A program made the translations under genes and the position numbers. This document shows, in pieces, positions 9,923 to 17,600 of a stretch of DNA of 55,332 nt. The notes under the pieces are model-generated. The model did not search any database, had not been told where the DNA came from, and was given only the letters and a program-made list of their open reading frames with translations. Each line of letters opens with the position of its first letter. Within the stretch, counting starts at the first letter, position 1. Source of the DNA: Candidatus Omnitrophota bacterium (GTDB taxonomy: Bacteria > Omnitrophota > Gorgyraeia > 2-01-FULL-45-10). The stretch spans positions 192,487 through 247,818 of the forward strand of contig JAPLME010000007.1 in assembly GCA_026387175.1 (NCBI GenBank), read 5' to 3'.

Positions 9923-9952
9923 CTTATATCACAGCGCATTCAGGGATGTCAA
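9923..9952 (-). promoter_or_regulatory. Promoter giving a predicted leaderless gpsA mRNA
   Basis: On the minus strand a consensus TTGACA (9952-9947), an 18-nt spacer and TATAAG (9928-9923) are followed by only AAACCT and then the gpsA ATG. The expected start point coincides with the A of the start codon. Confidence 0.72.
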
Positions 9953-9990
9953 CGAAAAGATGCTCTCCCTGGGTCGGAAAATCATGCTTA

Positions 9991-10026
9991 TAATAAAACC
10001 CCGGGGGTTATTGTCCGCCCGGGGTT
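9991..10026 (-). terminator. Intrinsic terminator of the 26-aa gene
   Basis: On the minus strand AACCCCGGG and CCCGGGGTT form a perfect 9-bp stem (10026-9997, 12-nt loop) followed by TTTTATTA. It lies 25 nt after the small gene's stop codon and upstream of the gpsA promoter. Confidence 0.85.
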
Positions 10027-10050
10027 AATTTAAAGACTTATATGTGAATA

Positions 10051-10131
10051 TTATCTTTTTCTCTTCTTCGCCTTCTTGGTTGTTTTCTTTTTCCTTGCTT
10101 TCTTATGGGCTGCGCATGACATGCATGACAT
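10051..10131 (-). CDS. 26-residue Cys-pair and Lys/Arg-rich peptide, unknown function
   Basis: A free-standing gene too short for normal gene calling. The peptide begins MSCMSCAAHKKA and continues as an almost unbroken run of Lys, Arg, Thr and Ala to the C-terminus, ending KKRKR. It therefore has a repeated M-S-C pair followed by a strongly cationic tail of about 18 residues. AAAGGGGG lies 9 nt before the ATG, a promoter (TTGTCA-17-TATACT) lies 32 nt upstream, and a strong terminator follows 25 nt after the stop, so all the signals of a real monocistronic gene are present. The tail resembles histone H1-like or nucleic-acid-binding tails, and the Cys residues plus His could bind metal. The size recalls tiny ribosomal proteins such as Thx, but the sequence does not match that. 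Function is not known; a small RNA is the alternative. Confidence 0.68.
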   Translation of the reverse strand: MSCMSCAAHKKARKKKTTKKAKKRKR

Positions 10132-10162
10132 ATTTATCAACCCCCTTTCGTTATGTGCATTA

Positions 10163-10191
10163 AGTATACCTTACAATGCCGCTATTGACAA
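10163..10191 (-). promoter_or_regulatory. Promoter of the 26-aa gene
   Basis: On the minus strand TTGTCA (10191-10186), 17 nt and TATACT (10168-10163). Transcription should start near 10156, 25 nt before the start codon, giving a transcript of about 165 nt that ends at the terminator near 9991. The -35 lies 15 nt after the pgi stop codon. Confidence 0.65.
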
Positions 10192-10205
10192 ATTTATCTT
10201 TTTTT

Positions 10206-11678
10206 CTATCGAATAATATATTTAGTTTTCTTTAGCAGCGGATGGCTCCTTATATCGTCAGATACCGCTTTGGACATCCCGGGCTTGCCCAGCTTATAAT
10301 ACATATAATTCTTGTATCCCTCAACTCCCGGCTGGTCAAAAGCATTCACTCCGAGGAGCTCTCCTTCAAAAGCCGTCGCTATCTCGAAAAAGAATAGAAC
10401 AGCCCCCCAGTAAAACGGCGAGATCTCGGGTAGTGTTATCGTGCAATTCGGACGCTCCTCTCTGACCAGTGCCCATTCGGTAGCCTCCTCGGCTATTGAG
10501 ATAAGTTTTGAATACGGCCTTCCTTCCAGAAAATCGCCGGTGCCTGAAACTTTAATATCATCCTTGAAACGTTCCACCTTTATGAATGTAACCGTTTTAT
10601 TATTTTCGCCTTCAATGTTATTCTGCTGTATCGAATGAAGGTCGTTTGTGCCGCGCGCGGGTATCGGAGTCCTGCCGGTATTGACTATATTACCGCTATC
10701 CTGCCCCCAGATCTCCCTGCCGTCGTCCTGCCTGATCTTCCTGGCGTATTTTTTCCCCAAGCTCTCAGCCAAAAGCTGCACATACCAATCCGCGGTGGAT
10801 TTTAGCCTCTCAGAGAATGGCATTACGATAGCGATGGACTTGTTCTTCTTTCGATACATGATCGTTTGAAGAACGGCATACAGATATGCCGGGTTTTTCG
10901 CAAGGTTCGCTTCCCCGCATTGCCTGGCCATTGCCTTCGCGCCATCGAGAACTTTCTGTATGTCAATACCTGCTATAGCTAAATGCAGTAGCCCTATATT
11001 TAATTCCGAGAACCGACCTCCAACGCCTTTCATCACGCTCAAGTTTCGAAAACTGAGCGGATCTTTTGCCTGCTCAAAGTCTACTTTTTTTCTGAGCGTA
11101 CCGCTACCGGGATCAGTTATAGCTATAATCTGCCTGCCATAACGCGCTCCCACCGATCTTTTAAGCCATTTCTCGATTACGGAAAACGCCGCCTTGGTTT
11201 CGGTCGTTTCGCCTGATTTCGAAATAACGACAATGAAAGTTTTTTTTGGGTCAATATTCTTCAATAATACGCTAAGCGTGTCAGGGTCCATATTATTTCC
11301 GTCAAAATAAATTTTCGGCCTGCCGCGCCGTAAAGAGCTGAATTCATTATAATACGCAGGGCACAATGCATCCTGCGCGGCTTTCAGTCCTAAGTACGAT
11401 CCGCCTATACCAAGCGATACGACGTTTTCATATGATGAAGCTATTTCGTCGCCCAGTCTCTGAATGGCCTTTACGGTATCTTTGGCCTGATACGGCAGCT
11501 TAGCCCACTCGAGCCCCAGGATTATCCTGTTGTCGCGGTTGGCGAGTACATCCTTAAGATGTTTGTGAGCGGAGCTTGCGCTTTTTCTTATCTGCCTGAT
11601 ATCCTCTTCTGTTGCTCCATGGCGCTTGCCTACGCTATGGCTGAACATGTTATTGAAATCGAACTTTATTTTTTCCAT
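10206..11678 (-). CDS. pgi: Glucose-6-phosphate isomerase
   Basis: Interconverts glucose 6-phosphate and fructose 6-phosphate. The 490-residue protein has the phosphate-binding VISKSGETTETKAAF (about 173-187) and GGRFSELN (about 225-232), the catalytic region QQNNIEGENNKT, and a C-terminal domain with NAFDQPGVEGYKNYMY. The start is set at ATG 11678, with AGAGGGAAGG 7 nt upstream; the longer open frame to 11771 overlaps maf and its extra 31 residues match nothing in the family. It follows maf by 22 nt and ends the hsp20-efp-flavoprotein-maf-pgi unit. Confidence 0.94.
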   Translation of the reverse strand: MEKIKFDFNNMFSHSVGKRHGATEEDIRQIRKSASSAHKHLKDVLANRDNRIILGLEWAKLPYQAKDTVKAIQRLGDEIASSYENVVSLGIGGSYLGLKAAQDALCPAYYNEFSSLRRGRPKIYFDGNNMDPDTLSVLLKNIDPKKTFIVVISKSGETTETKAAFSVIEKWLKRSVGARYGRQIIAITDPGSGTLRKKVDFEQAKDPLSFRNLSVMKGVGGRFSELNIGLLHLAIAGIDIQKVLDGAKAMARQCGEANLAKNPAYLYAVLQTIMYRKKNKSIAIVMPFSERLKSTADWYVQLLAESLGKKYARKIRQDDGREIWGQDSGNIVNTGRTPIPARGTNDLHSIQQNNIEGENNKTVTFIKVERFKDDIKVSGTGDFLEGRPYSKLISIAEEATEWALVREERPNCTITLPEISPFYWGAVLFFFEIATAFEGELLGVNAFDQPGVEGYKNYMYYKLGKPGMSKAVSDDIRSHPLLKKTKYIIR

Positions 11679-11700
11679 AAAAAAGCCTTCCCTCTTTCTA

Positions 11701-12282
11701 TTATTTTTCGAAAAAATCAATCCCTGTCCGGCGGAGCATCCCTGCCAGTTTTGCGATCGGTAGCCCCACAACGTTATAAAAACAGCCCTCGATACGATCG
11801 ATGAATATGCCGCCCAGACCCTGGATATCGAACGATCCGGCCTTATCGAGAGGAGAGACTTTTTTAAAATAGTTCATTATCTGCTTATCGCTCAGTTTAT
11901 ACATATAGATCTTAGTTTTTTCGTAATCGAGATATCTTTTACCATTATCAATATCTATTACCGCCACGCCGCTATATACCCATTGCGGCTTGTTCGAAAG
12001 GAGTTTCAGCGTCCGGCGAGCATCCTTCAGATCTCTTGGTTTACCGATCATCTTTTTTCCTACAAGGACTACGGTATCCGCGCCTATCACAACCCCGGAG
12101 CGATAACGGCGCGCTACATCAAGAGCTTTTTCCATTGCATTATTCATCACGATCCGGCTTGCCTTGCCCCGTAAAATATGGCATTCTCTTGTCCTTGATA
12201 AGGCGACGGTGAACTTAAGGCCCATCTGCCTTAAGAGTTTCTGCCTTGCTTTCGATCCCGATGCAAGTATTATTTTACGCAA
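11701..12282 (-). CDS. maf: Maf-family nucleotide pyrophosphatase
   Basis: House-cleaning nucleoside triphosphate pyrophosphatase that hydrolyses non-canonical or excess dTTP/UTP-type nucleotides. Family motifs are clear: LASGSKARQKLL at the N-terminus, GADTVV near 70, and DKAGSFDIQG near 148-157. The usual length is about 190; the 193-residue form chosen here begins at TTG 12282, which follows GGGAGG by 7 nt and overlaps the end of the flavoprotein gene. The open frame runs 13 codons further upstream, but that part duplicates flavoprotein sequence. It is coupled to its upstream neighbour by a 13-nt overlap. Confidence 0.9.
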   Translation of the reverse strand: MRKIILASGSKARQKLLRQMGLKFTVALSRTRECHILRGKASRIVMNNAMEKALDVARRYRSGVVIGADTVVLVGKKMIGKPRDLKDARRTLKLLSNKPQWVYSGVAVIDIDNGKRYLDYEKTKIYMYKLSDKQIMNYFKKVSPLDKAGSFDIQGLGGIFIDRIEGCFYNVVGLPIAKLAGMLRRTGIDFFEK

Positions 12283-13478
12283 TCTGCCGCCTCCCTTCCC
12301 GCGATATAACCGGAGGCCCACGCCCAGGCAAGATTATATCCGCCCCTCTTGCCGTTAACATCCAGTATTTCGCCCGCGAAATACAGACCCTTTTTTACAA
12401 CCGATCCCAGGCTCATCGCATCGACTTCTTTCACATCTACGCCGCCCGCGGTAAAGTCCGCTTCATTCCATCCTCTGGTCCCTATGACTTTAAATCGCCT
12501 GTCTTTCAAGTTCCTCGTGATCAATTTAGGCTCTTTAGTTTTTAGTATCTCTTTTAATGCGGCGCCGAACTTGTTGGGCAATATCCCGGTGGTAAGATCT
12601 TCTGCCAGAAGGCCACCTTGAATCCTTTTTAACAGCTCGTTCGATAGCTCAACCTCGTCCATAAACGGTACCATATCTATAGAAAGGACTGCATCGCCCG
12701 ACCTATTACGATTGATCGCGATAGAGACCTCTTCGCTGATGTCCAGGATCGCGCTGCCGGATAACCCGTATTTTGTGAATAAGAGGTCGCCCGATGATTC
12801 GTTTACAGCCTTCCCGTCGATCAGGCTCTTTATCCGCGCAAATATCTTTTGTCCCTGCAAGATATGGCATAACTCATCTTTAATGATCAATGGAACCGCA
12901 ACAGGCACCGGATCGATTATGGTATGGCCTAAATGTTCAGCGATATTGTAGGCGCTCCCGTCCGATCCGAGGGCGGGATAAGACCTGCCGCCGCAGGCCA
13001 GGATGACGGCGGGCCCGGTGACCTTCTTACCCGAATCGGATAATACGGTAAAGCCGTTTTTACTGTCCGTTATTCTCGATACCTTAAAATCGAACTCCAC
13101 CGGAATGGACAACCTGCTTAGCTCCATGTCGAGAATTTTTAGAACGGTCGCGGATTGGTTTGTCTCGGGGAATATCCTGCCTTCTTCGGAATAAACCTTC
13201 AACCCCAGGTTTTCAAAAAAGCTTTTGATATCATTTTTACCAAATTTTGAAAATACGGAATCTACAAGATGTCTCGCGGCAGGATTATAGAATGAGTTAT
13301 CAAGCGTGTCGTTCAGAAGATTGCAGCGGCCGTTGCCTGAGGCGAGGATCTTTCTGCCGAGCCGGTTCATCCGCTCGCATATCACAACCGGAATACCCCG
13401 GCGTTTTACGCTGATCGCGGCAAGGATCCCCGAAGCGCCGCCGCCTATGATTATTACCGGATTACTACGCCCTTCCAA
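12270..13478 (-). CDS. HI0933/BaiN-family flavoprotein (NAD(P)/FAD-dependent oxidoreductase)
   Basis: FAD protein of the widespread HI0933 group, whose substrate is mostly unknown. The N-terminal dinucleotide fold IIIGGGASGILAA is followed by the family signature GRKILASGNGRCNLLN (about 42-57), the ATPALGSDGSAYN-like region (here SYPALGSDGSAYNIA), and the C-terminal AGGVDVKEVDAMSL and FAGEILDVNGKRGGYNLAWAW motifs. I place the start at TTG 13478, giving 402 residues and a first residue 8 codons before the FAD strand; AGGCGA is upstream. The open frame continues to 13550 only inside efp. No ATG fits, so the exact start is uncertain. Confidence 0.85.
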   Translation of the reverse strand: MEGRSNPVIIIGGGASGILAAISVKRRGIPVVICERMNRLGRKILASGNGRCNLLNDTLDNSFYNPAARHLVDSVFSKFGKNDIKSFFENLGLKVYSEEGRIFPETNQSATVLKILDMELSRLSIPVEFDFKVSRITDSKNGFTVLSDSGKKVTGPAVILACGGRSYPALGSDGSAYNIAEHLGHTIIDPVPVAVPLIIKDELCHILQGQKIFARIKSLIDGKAVNESSGDLLFTKYGLSGSAILDISEEVSIAINRNRSGDAVLSIDMVPFMDEVELSNELLKRIQGGLLAEDLTTGILPNKFGAALKEILKTKEPKLITRNLKDRRFKVIGTRGWNEADFTAGGVDVKEVDAMSLGSVVKKGLYFAGEILDVNGKRGGYNLAWAWASGYIAGREAADCVK

Positions 13479-14019
13479 GATATTCGCCTGTGCGGCTGTC
13501 GACCAGTATGGTCTCGCCTTCTTCGATAAATAACGGGACCTGGACCACAAGCCCCGTCTCCATCGTTGCCGGTTTCATGGCTCTGCCGGACGTATCGCCT
13601 TTGGCTCCGGGCGCCGATTCGACTATCTTCAGTGACACGCTGACCGGAATTTCAATGGTAACGGGCGCATGTTCGAAATATAGTATCTCTACGGGGAGGT
13701 TCTCTTTCAGATAATCCTTGGACTTACCCACTAACTCCGTTGGCAGGGATAGGCTCTCGTAATTCTCCATATCCATGAAGTGAACTCCGGAATGGTCGCT
13801 ATATAGATACTGCGCTTTCTTCGATTCTAGATCGGCCTTCTCTACCGAGTCGGCCGGGCTAAAGCGCTTATTGACCAATTTTTCGCCAACTACGCTCTTT
13901 AGCGTCATCTGGTATATCGCGCGCAGGTTTCCGGGGGTCCTGTGCTCAACGTCAATTACAACAAAAAGCTCTCCCCCGTCCTTTATTATCATCCCTCTCT
14001 TCAACTCCGAAGCTTTCAC
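13465..14019 (-). CDS. efp: Elongation factor P with Asn at the modification site
   Basis: Relieves ribosome stalling at proline runs. The 184-residue protein has the three EF-P domains: KOW-like N-domain (1-63), OB domain II (65-127) and domain III (128-184), with the C-terminal signature ending in VDSRTGEYLGRA. The domain I loop reads EHRTPGNLRAIYQ at residues 25-37, so the position normally held by the modified Lys or Arg (after PG) is Asn31, with Arg33 two residues on. The usual lysyl or rhamnosyl modification is therefore not possible at the standard position. I recall similar loops in planctomycete-type EF-P, which supports a PVC origin. GGAGGTAATTTC precedes the ATG. It follows hsp20 by 32 nt. 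Confidence 0.93.
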   Translation of the reverse strand: MKASELKRGMIIKDGGELFVVIDVEHRTPGNLRAIYQMTLKSVVGEKLVNKRFSPADSVEKADLESKKAQYLYSDHSGVHFMDMENYESLSLPTELVGKSKDYLKENLPVEILYFEHAPVTIEIPVSVSLKIVESAPGAKGDTSGRAMKPATMETGLVVQVPLFIEEGETILVDSRTGEYLGRA

Positions 14020-14051
14020 TGAAATTACCTCCGATTTTAAAATTTAAATAA

Positions 14052-14618
14052 TTACTGGACCTTAACCTTTACAGTTTCGACACTTATAGGCGCTTTCTTA
14101 GGTATCGTTATCTCGAGGACGCCGTTTTTATATGAAGCGCTTATGCCATCGCTTTTGCATTCAGCCGGAAGCTCTAGCACGCGTTCGAATTTTCCTTCCA
14201 TACGCTCCTGCCTTATGACCCCCGTGGGAGACGTCTCCTTCTTCTCCACATGGCGCATCCCGGATATCTTCAGGATCCTGGCATTCTCCAGAGTGACGTC
14301 TATCTTGTCCTTGTCCATGCCGGGTAGGTCCGCCGTTACCGTGAAACCATTATCGTTTTCGGCCACATCCACCTTCACGTCACCGCCGAATGTCGCCGTC
14401 GCCGGGTCTTGCGTACTCGTATAGGTAGCGGTCATATCCTTCACGAACTTATCCATCTCTTTCTTCATGCGAACCAGTTTCTTGCTCAATATCTCGAGAT
14501 TCTTCTCTTCCTGTGCCTGTTGTGCCTGATCATCGACAGAAGTGTTATTATAGGTTTGAGCGAAAGCAAAGCTCGCGCCTAGAATCGATACGATAATCGC
14601 TATAGTTAGTTTTTTCAT
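14052..14618 (-). CDS. Exported small heat-shock protein (Hsp20/alpha-crystallin)
   Basis: The first 21 residues form a signal peptide: MKK, a hydrophobic core (LTIAIIVSILGASFAFA) and an AFA-Q cleavage site. A Gln-rich coiled segment (about 25-65) follows, then an alpha-crystallin domain (about 82-175) with the LPGM motif (ADLPGMDKDKI) and the YKNGVLEITIPK end strand. Small heat-shock proteins are holdases that bind unfolding proteins and are nearly always cytoplasmic; this one should act in the periplasm or at the outer membrane. The start is the second ATG of ATGATG at 14618, 5 nt after GGGAGG. A promoter at 14643-14671 gives it a short leader and makes it first gene of the efp-maf-pgi unit. 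Confidence 0.88.
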   Translation of the reverse strand: MKKLTIAIIVSILGASFAFAQTYNNTSVDDQAQQAQEEKNLEILSKKLVRMKKEMDKFVKDMTATYTSTQDPATATFGGDVKVDVAENDNGFTVTADLPGMDKDKIDVTLENARILKISGMRHVEKKETSPTGVIRQERMEGKFERVLELPAECKSDGISASYKNGVLEITIPKKAPISVETVKVKVQ

Positions 14619-14642
14619 CATAGCCTCCCTGTTAGCATTAAT

Positions 14643-14671
14643 AGAATAGAACACTTCGCCAAAAATCACAA
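14643..14671 (-). promoter_or_regulatory. Promoter of hsp20-efp-flavoprotein-maf-pgi, with shared 19-bp element
   Basis: On the minus strand TTGTGA (14671-14666), 17 nt and TATTCT (14648-14643). The -35 is embedded in a 19-bp sequence (14663-14681) that is repeated exactly at 39425-39443, around the -35 of the aspartate aminotransferase promoter. Start point is expected near 14636, 18 nt before the ATG. Confidence 0.6.
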
Positions 14672-14691
14672 GCGGAATTTTTTGTCCGAAA

Positions 14692-17600
14692 TTATGCGGA
14701 TTGTAAGGCGTGTAGAGAGCGCCGATATTCTTCGTACTGAGCTTGTAATTCTTTAGTGAAGGTTCTTAGCGGAGGTAAGATGATCAGCCAGCCGCCGGAG
14801 CCGTTTTTGATCTTTATATCGATTGCCATCGCTATCGCTTGAGCAAATGAATACAACGCTTTCTCTGCCCCTATAACTATCACGGGGACTTCCGTTTCCT
14901 TGGAGCAGGATGCTAGCGATTCAGGCTCGACTGTCGGGCCTTTTATGAGAGCTAATATATTAGCCGCGCCTCTGGCTTTCGCAAGCTCTACGAGCCCTTT
15001 TACTTCCCTCGCCTCACTTCCATTAGTATGTTTGCTCTCCTCGAGCTCGCCGCTCGTTATAGTAGTTACTTCCAAGCTCGGATCCGCGCGTTTCAGCATT
15101 CGCTCTAGAATAGAAGCATTAACTGAATTTCTTGCGAATAATATTATCTTGCCGCCGCTTAATATATTATGCTTCGATAGGATATTCTTAATCGTGTTCT
15201 CAAGGTCGACCACAATTGCATTTTCCAGTATATCGTCGGCATAGAGTATCAGGCTCTGACCATTCTTTTCATAAAAAGCGCTCTTATTGTCCGCTTCGAT
15301 GGCTCTGTCGCTAAATTCTTGCAGCGAAGTCTCCACGAGCGCCTTCACCGAGGTGATAAATTCAATCTCTTCCGGTGAAGCGCCAGGCAGGGTGGTCCCA
15401 AGCCGTAGCAGATCATTAACGAATTTTGTTAAATCTATCCTCTCCGGAACATCCCGTGATTGCACAATGAATAGGCCGTTATCATCGAAGCCGCCTTCGA
15501 TATCCTGTCCACTGCCGAGAACCCTCTCGATCTCCAGGCATTCCCGCACAACAGTTTCCGCCTCGCTCTGCGTCAGGACCTTATCGTAAATTCCTTCTTC
15601 AGAAAATATGCGGACTTTTCCCTCATTTTTTACAGCCACTGCTATTTTGATCTTACGGGAAGGCGATTTATTCTTCAGCTCGCCGGTTACCCTGTCATAG
15701 ATCCAAAGGGCTCCTTCGCCCGGATACGATTCTTTATCTGTTAACGTCCTTCCCAACCCATAAGATGCCCATATCCTTATCTTGCCATCATTCTTCCCTG
15801 TCTCCGGGTGATGGGTAAAGACTACAAACGATTTCCGGCTCATTCGTCCATTCTGCAACAATACCGCCGGATAGACCTTCCCATGATCTATGTTCCACCT
15901 TTCCCTTTCATCAAAAGCTCTTAAATTCCATATGGAGGCCCATACCATCTGTATGTGCTCCAATATCTCATCATCTCCCGAGATAAATTCGTAACTGTCA
16001 TGCAATCCTGCCCCGGAAAAATTTTTTAAATCCTCGCAGTTAGTGGATGATCTCACGAAAAGGATGGGGTCCTTACCGAAGACTTTGTGAATCTCATCCA
16101 GTATCTCTCGGCGCAATCCGCCCGGAATAGAGGTACTGGCTATCATATTTCGGATTCGTACCAGCCGCCTCTCTTTCTCGCCCGTTAATTCCTTGCAGAT
16201 TACGACAAGCTCCTCTATCTCTCTTTTGATCTGTGGATTTGTTTCCAAAAACTGCTGATATGCCTTAAATGATATAGCCAGGCCATCGGGAATATTATCC
16301 ATGCCGTTCTTCTTTAACTCTCCAAGCCTCGCGGCCTTTGCGCCGAAAACATTTTTATCTTTCTGTCTCAGTGTATCTAACGTTGAGAATAATCTCGGAT
16401 CATTTAAGTCTGCCTCCGGTATATCAACTTTTATCTGGTCCCGAATTTCTTCTATGTTTAATGAGTAACGCCGAGATTCAGAATCATCTATTATTCTCAT
16501 GAGAGCGCCTTCGCCGGTGGACGCGAACAATACCTGTTTCCCGTCCCAGAGTTTCATAAAAACATCCGCCCTGGGGAGTATGGCATGCGGAATAACCCAC
16601 ATGCTGGCTAATACGCTTGAATGATCGGGACTGCCTTCTCTCTCGGAGACACCGGACAATATTCCTTCATTCGGATTCATTAGCACGTATTCTGTAGGGA
16701 AATACCTTGCCACCGCTATATCATCTTTACCCACCTGCTGAACTCTTCTGACAAGTTCATGCATATTATCGGTATGGTCGATGCAATGAAGCCTACCCAC
16801 GGAGACGCCAATCCTCGCAACTGTCGATATTTTTATCTCAGTAGCCTCAGCGATAAGTTTCTGAAACGCTTTGTCAAGATGTGCAATGCTCTGCCGACAA
16901 TTCTTTAGCGCTTCATCCAGAACAAAAGCTTCTTTACCTCTGGCTCTTTCTTCAAAAATATCGATGTCTCTTAAAATCTTTTCGGATAAAAATGCCCATT
17001 CGTGCAAAGCCTGGCTCAGGTCCCCACCTGCAAACAGTGTGCCTATTTTTTCCAGCACATCTCCGCAACGGTCATAGGTATAAAACTTTTGTTCTTTTTC
17101 ACTGAAGTAAACAATCCCATCCTCTTCTGACATAGCACGACCCACCGATACGACGGCTATCCTTGCTTTTGTTAAAGCTTCTTCGAATGTCAGCTCTTTT
17201 TCTTCCGTTTCTATTTCTGGCGCATACTTCTCAGAAATGCTTTCGAGCCATTCCCTCTCCGACTCAGTTAATTCGACCCATAAATCCATCCTGGCGACCG
17301 CGATATCATAGATGATAGATATAATAAGGCTTTCCGTGCCGACTCCCATCATCCTTTGGCAAAAAAGTATCATGCGTTTTAAGTCGGAGGTGTTAATAAA
17401 CGTCGCGAAATGCGGCACTTTTCCTGAGAAATACATTAATAAAAAAGACGTGTCGTAAGGATTATCTGATTTGGCATAAAATTTCCTAAACTCTTCTTCA
17501 GTTAGTGCTGACCAATCAGGAATCACATCTATGCAAAACCTGCTCAATCTGGTCCTGCCTTCGGGGCGAGATTGCATAATGTTCTTGAACATATCTATAA

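Noticed and set aside
10051-10131. Ribosomal protein Thx or another known tiny ribosomal protein
   Set aside because: Size and charge are similar but the sequence does not match; the Cys pair at the start is foreign to Thx.
11679-11771. N-terminal extension of pgi (31 codons)
   Set aside because: It overlaps maf, does not resemble the family, and ATG 11678 has a strong ribosome binding site.
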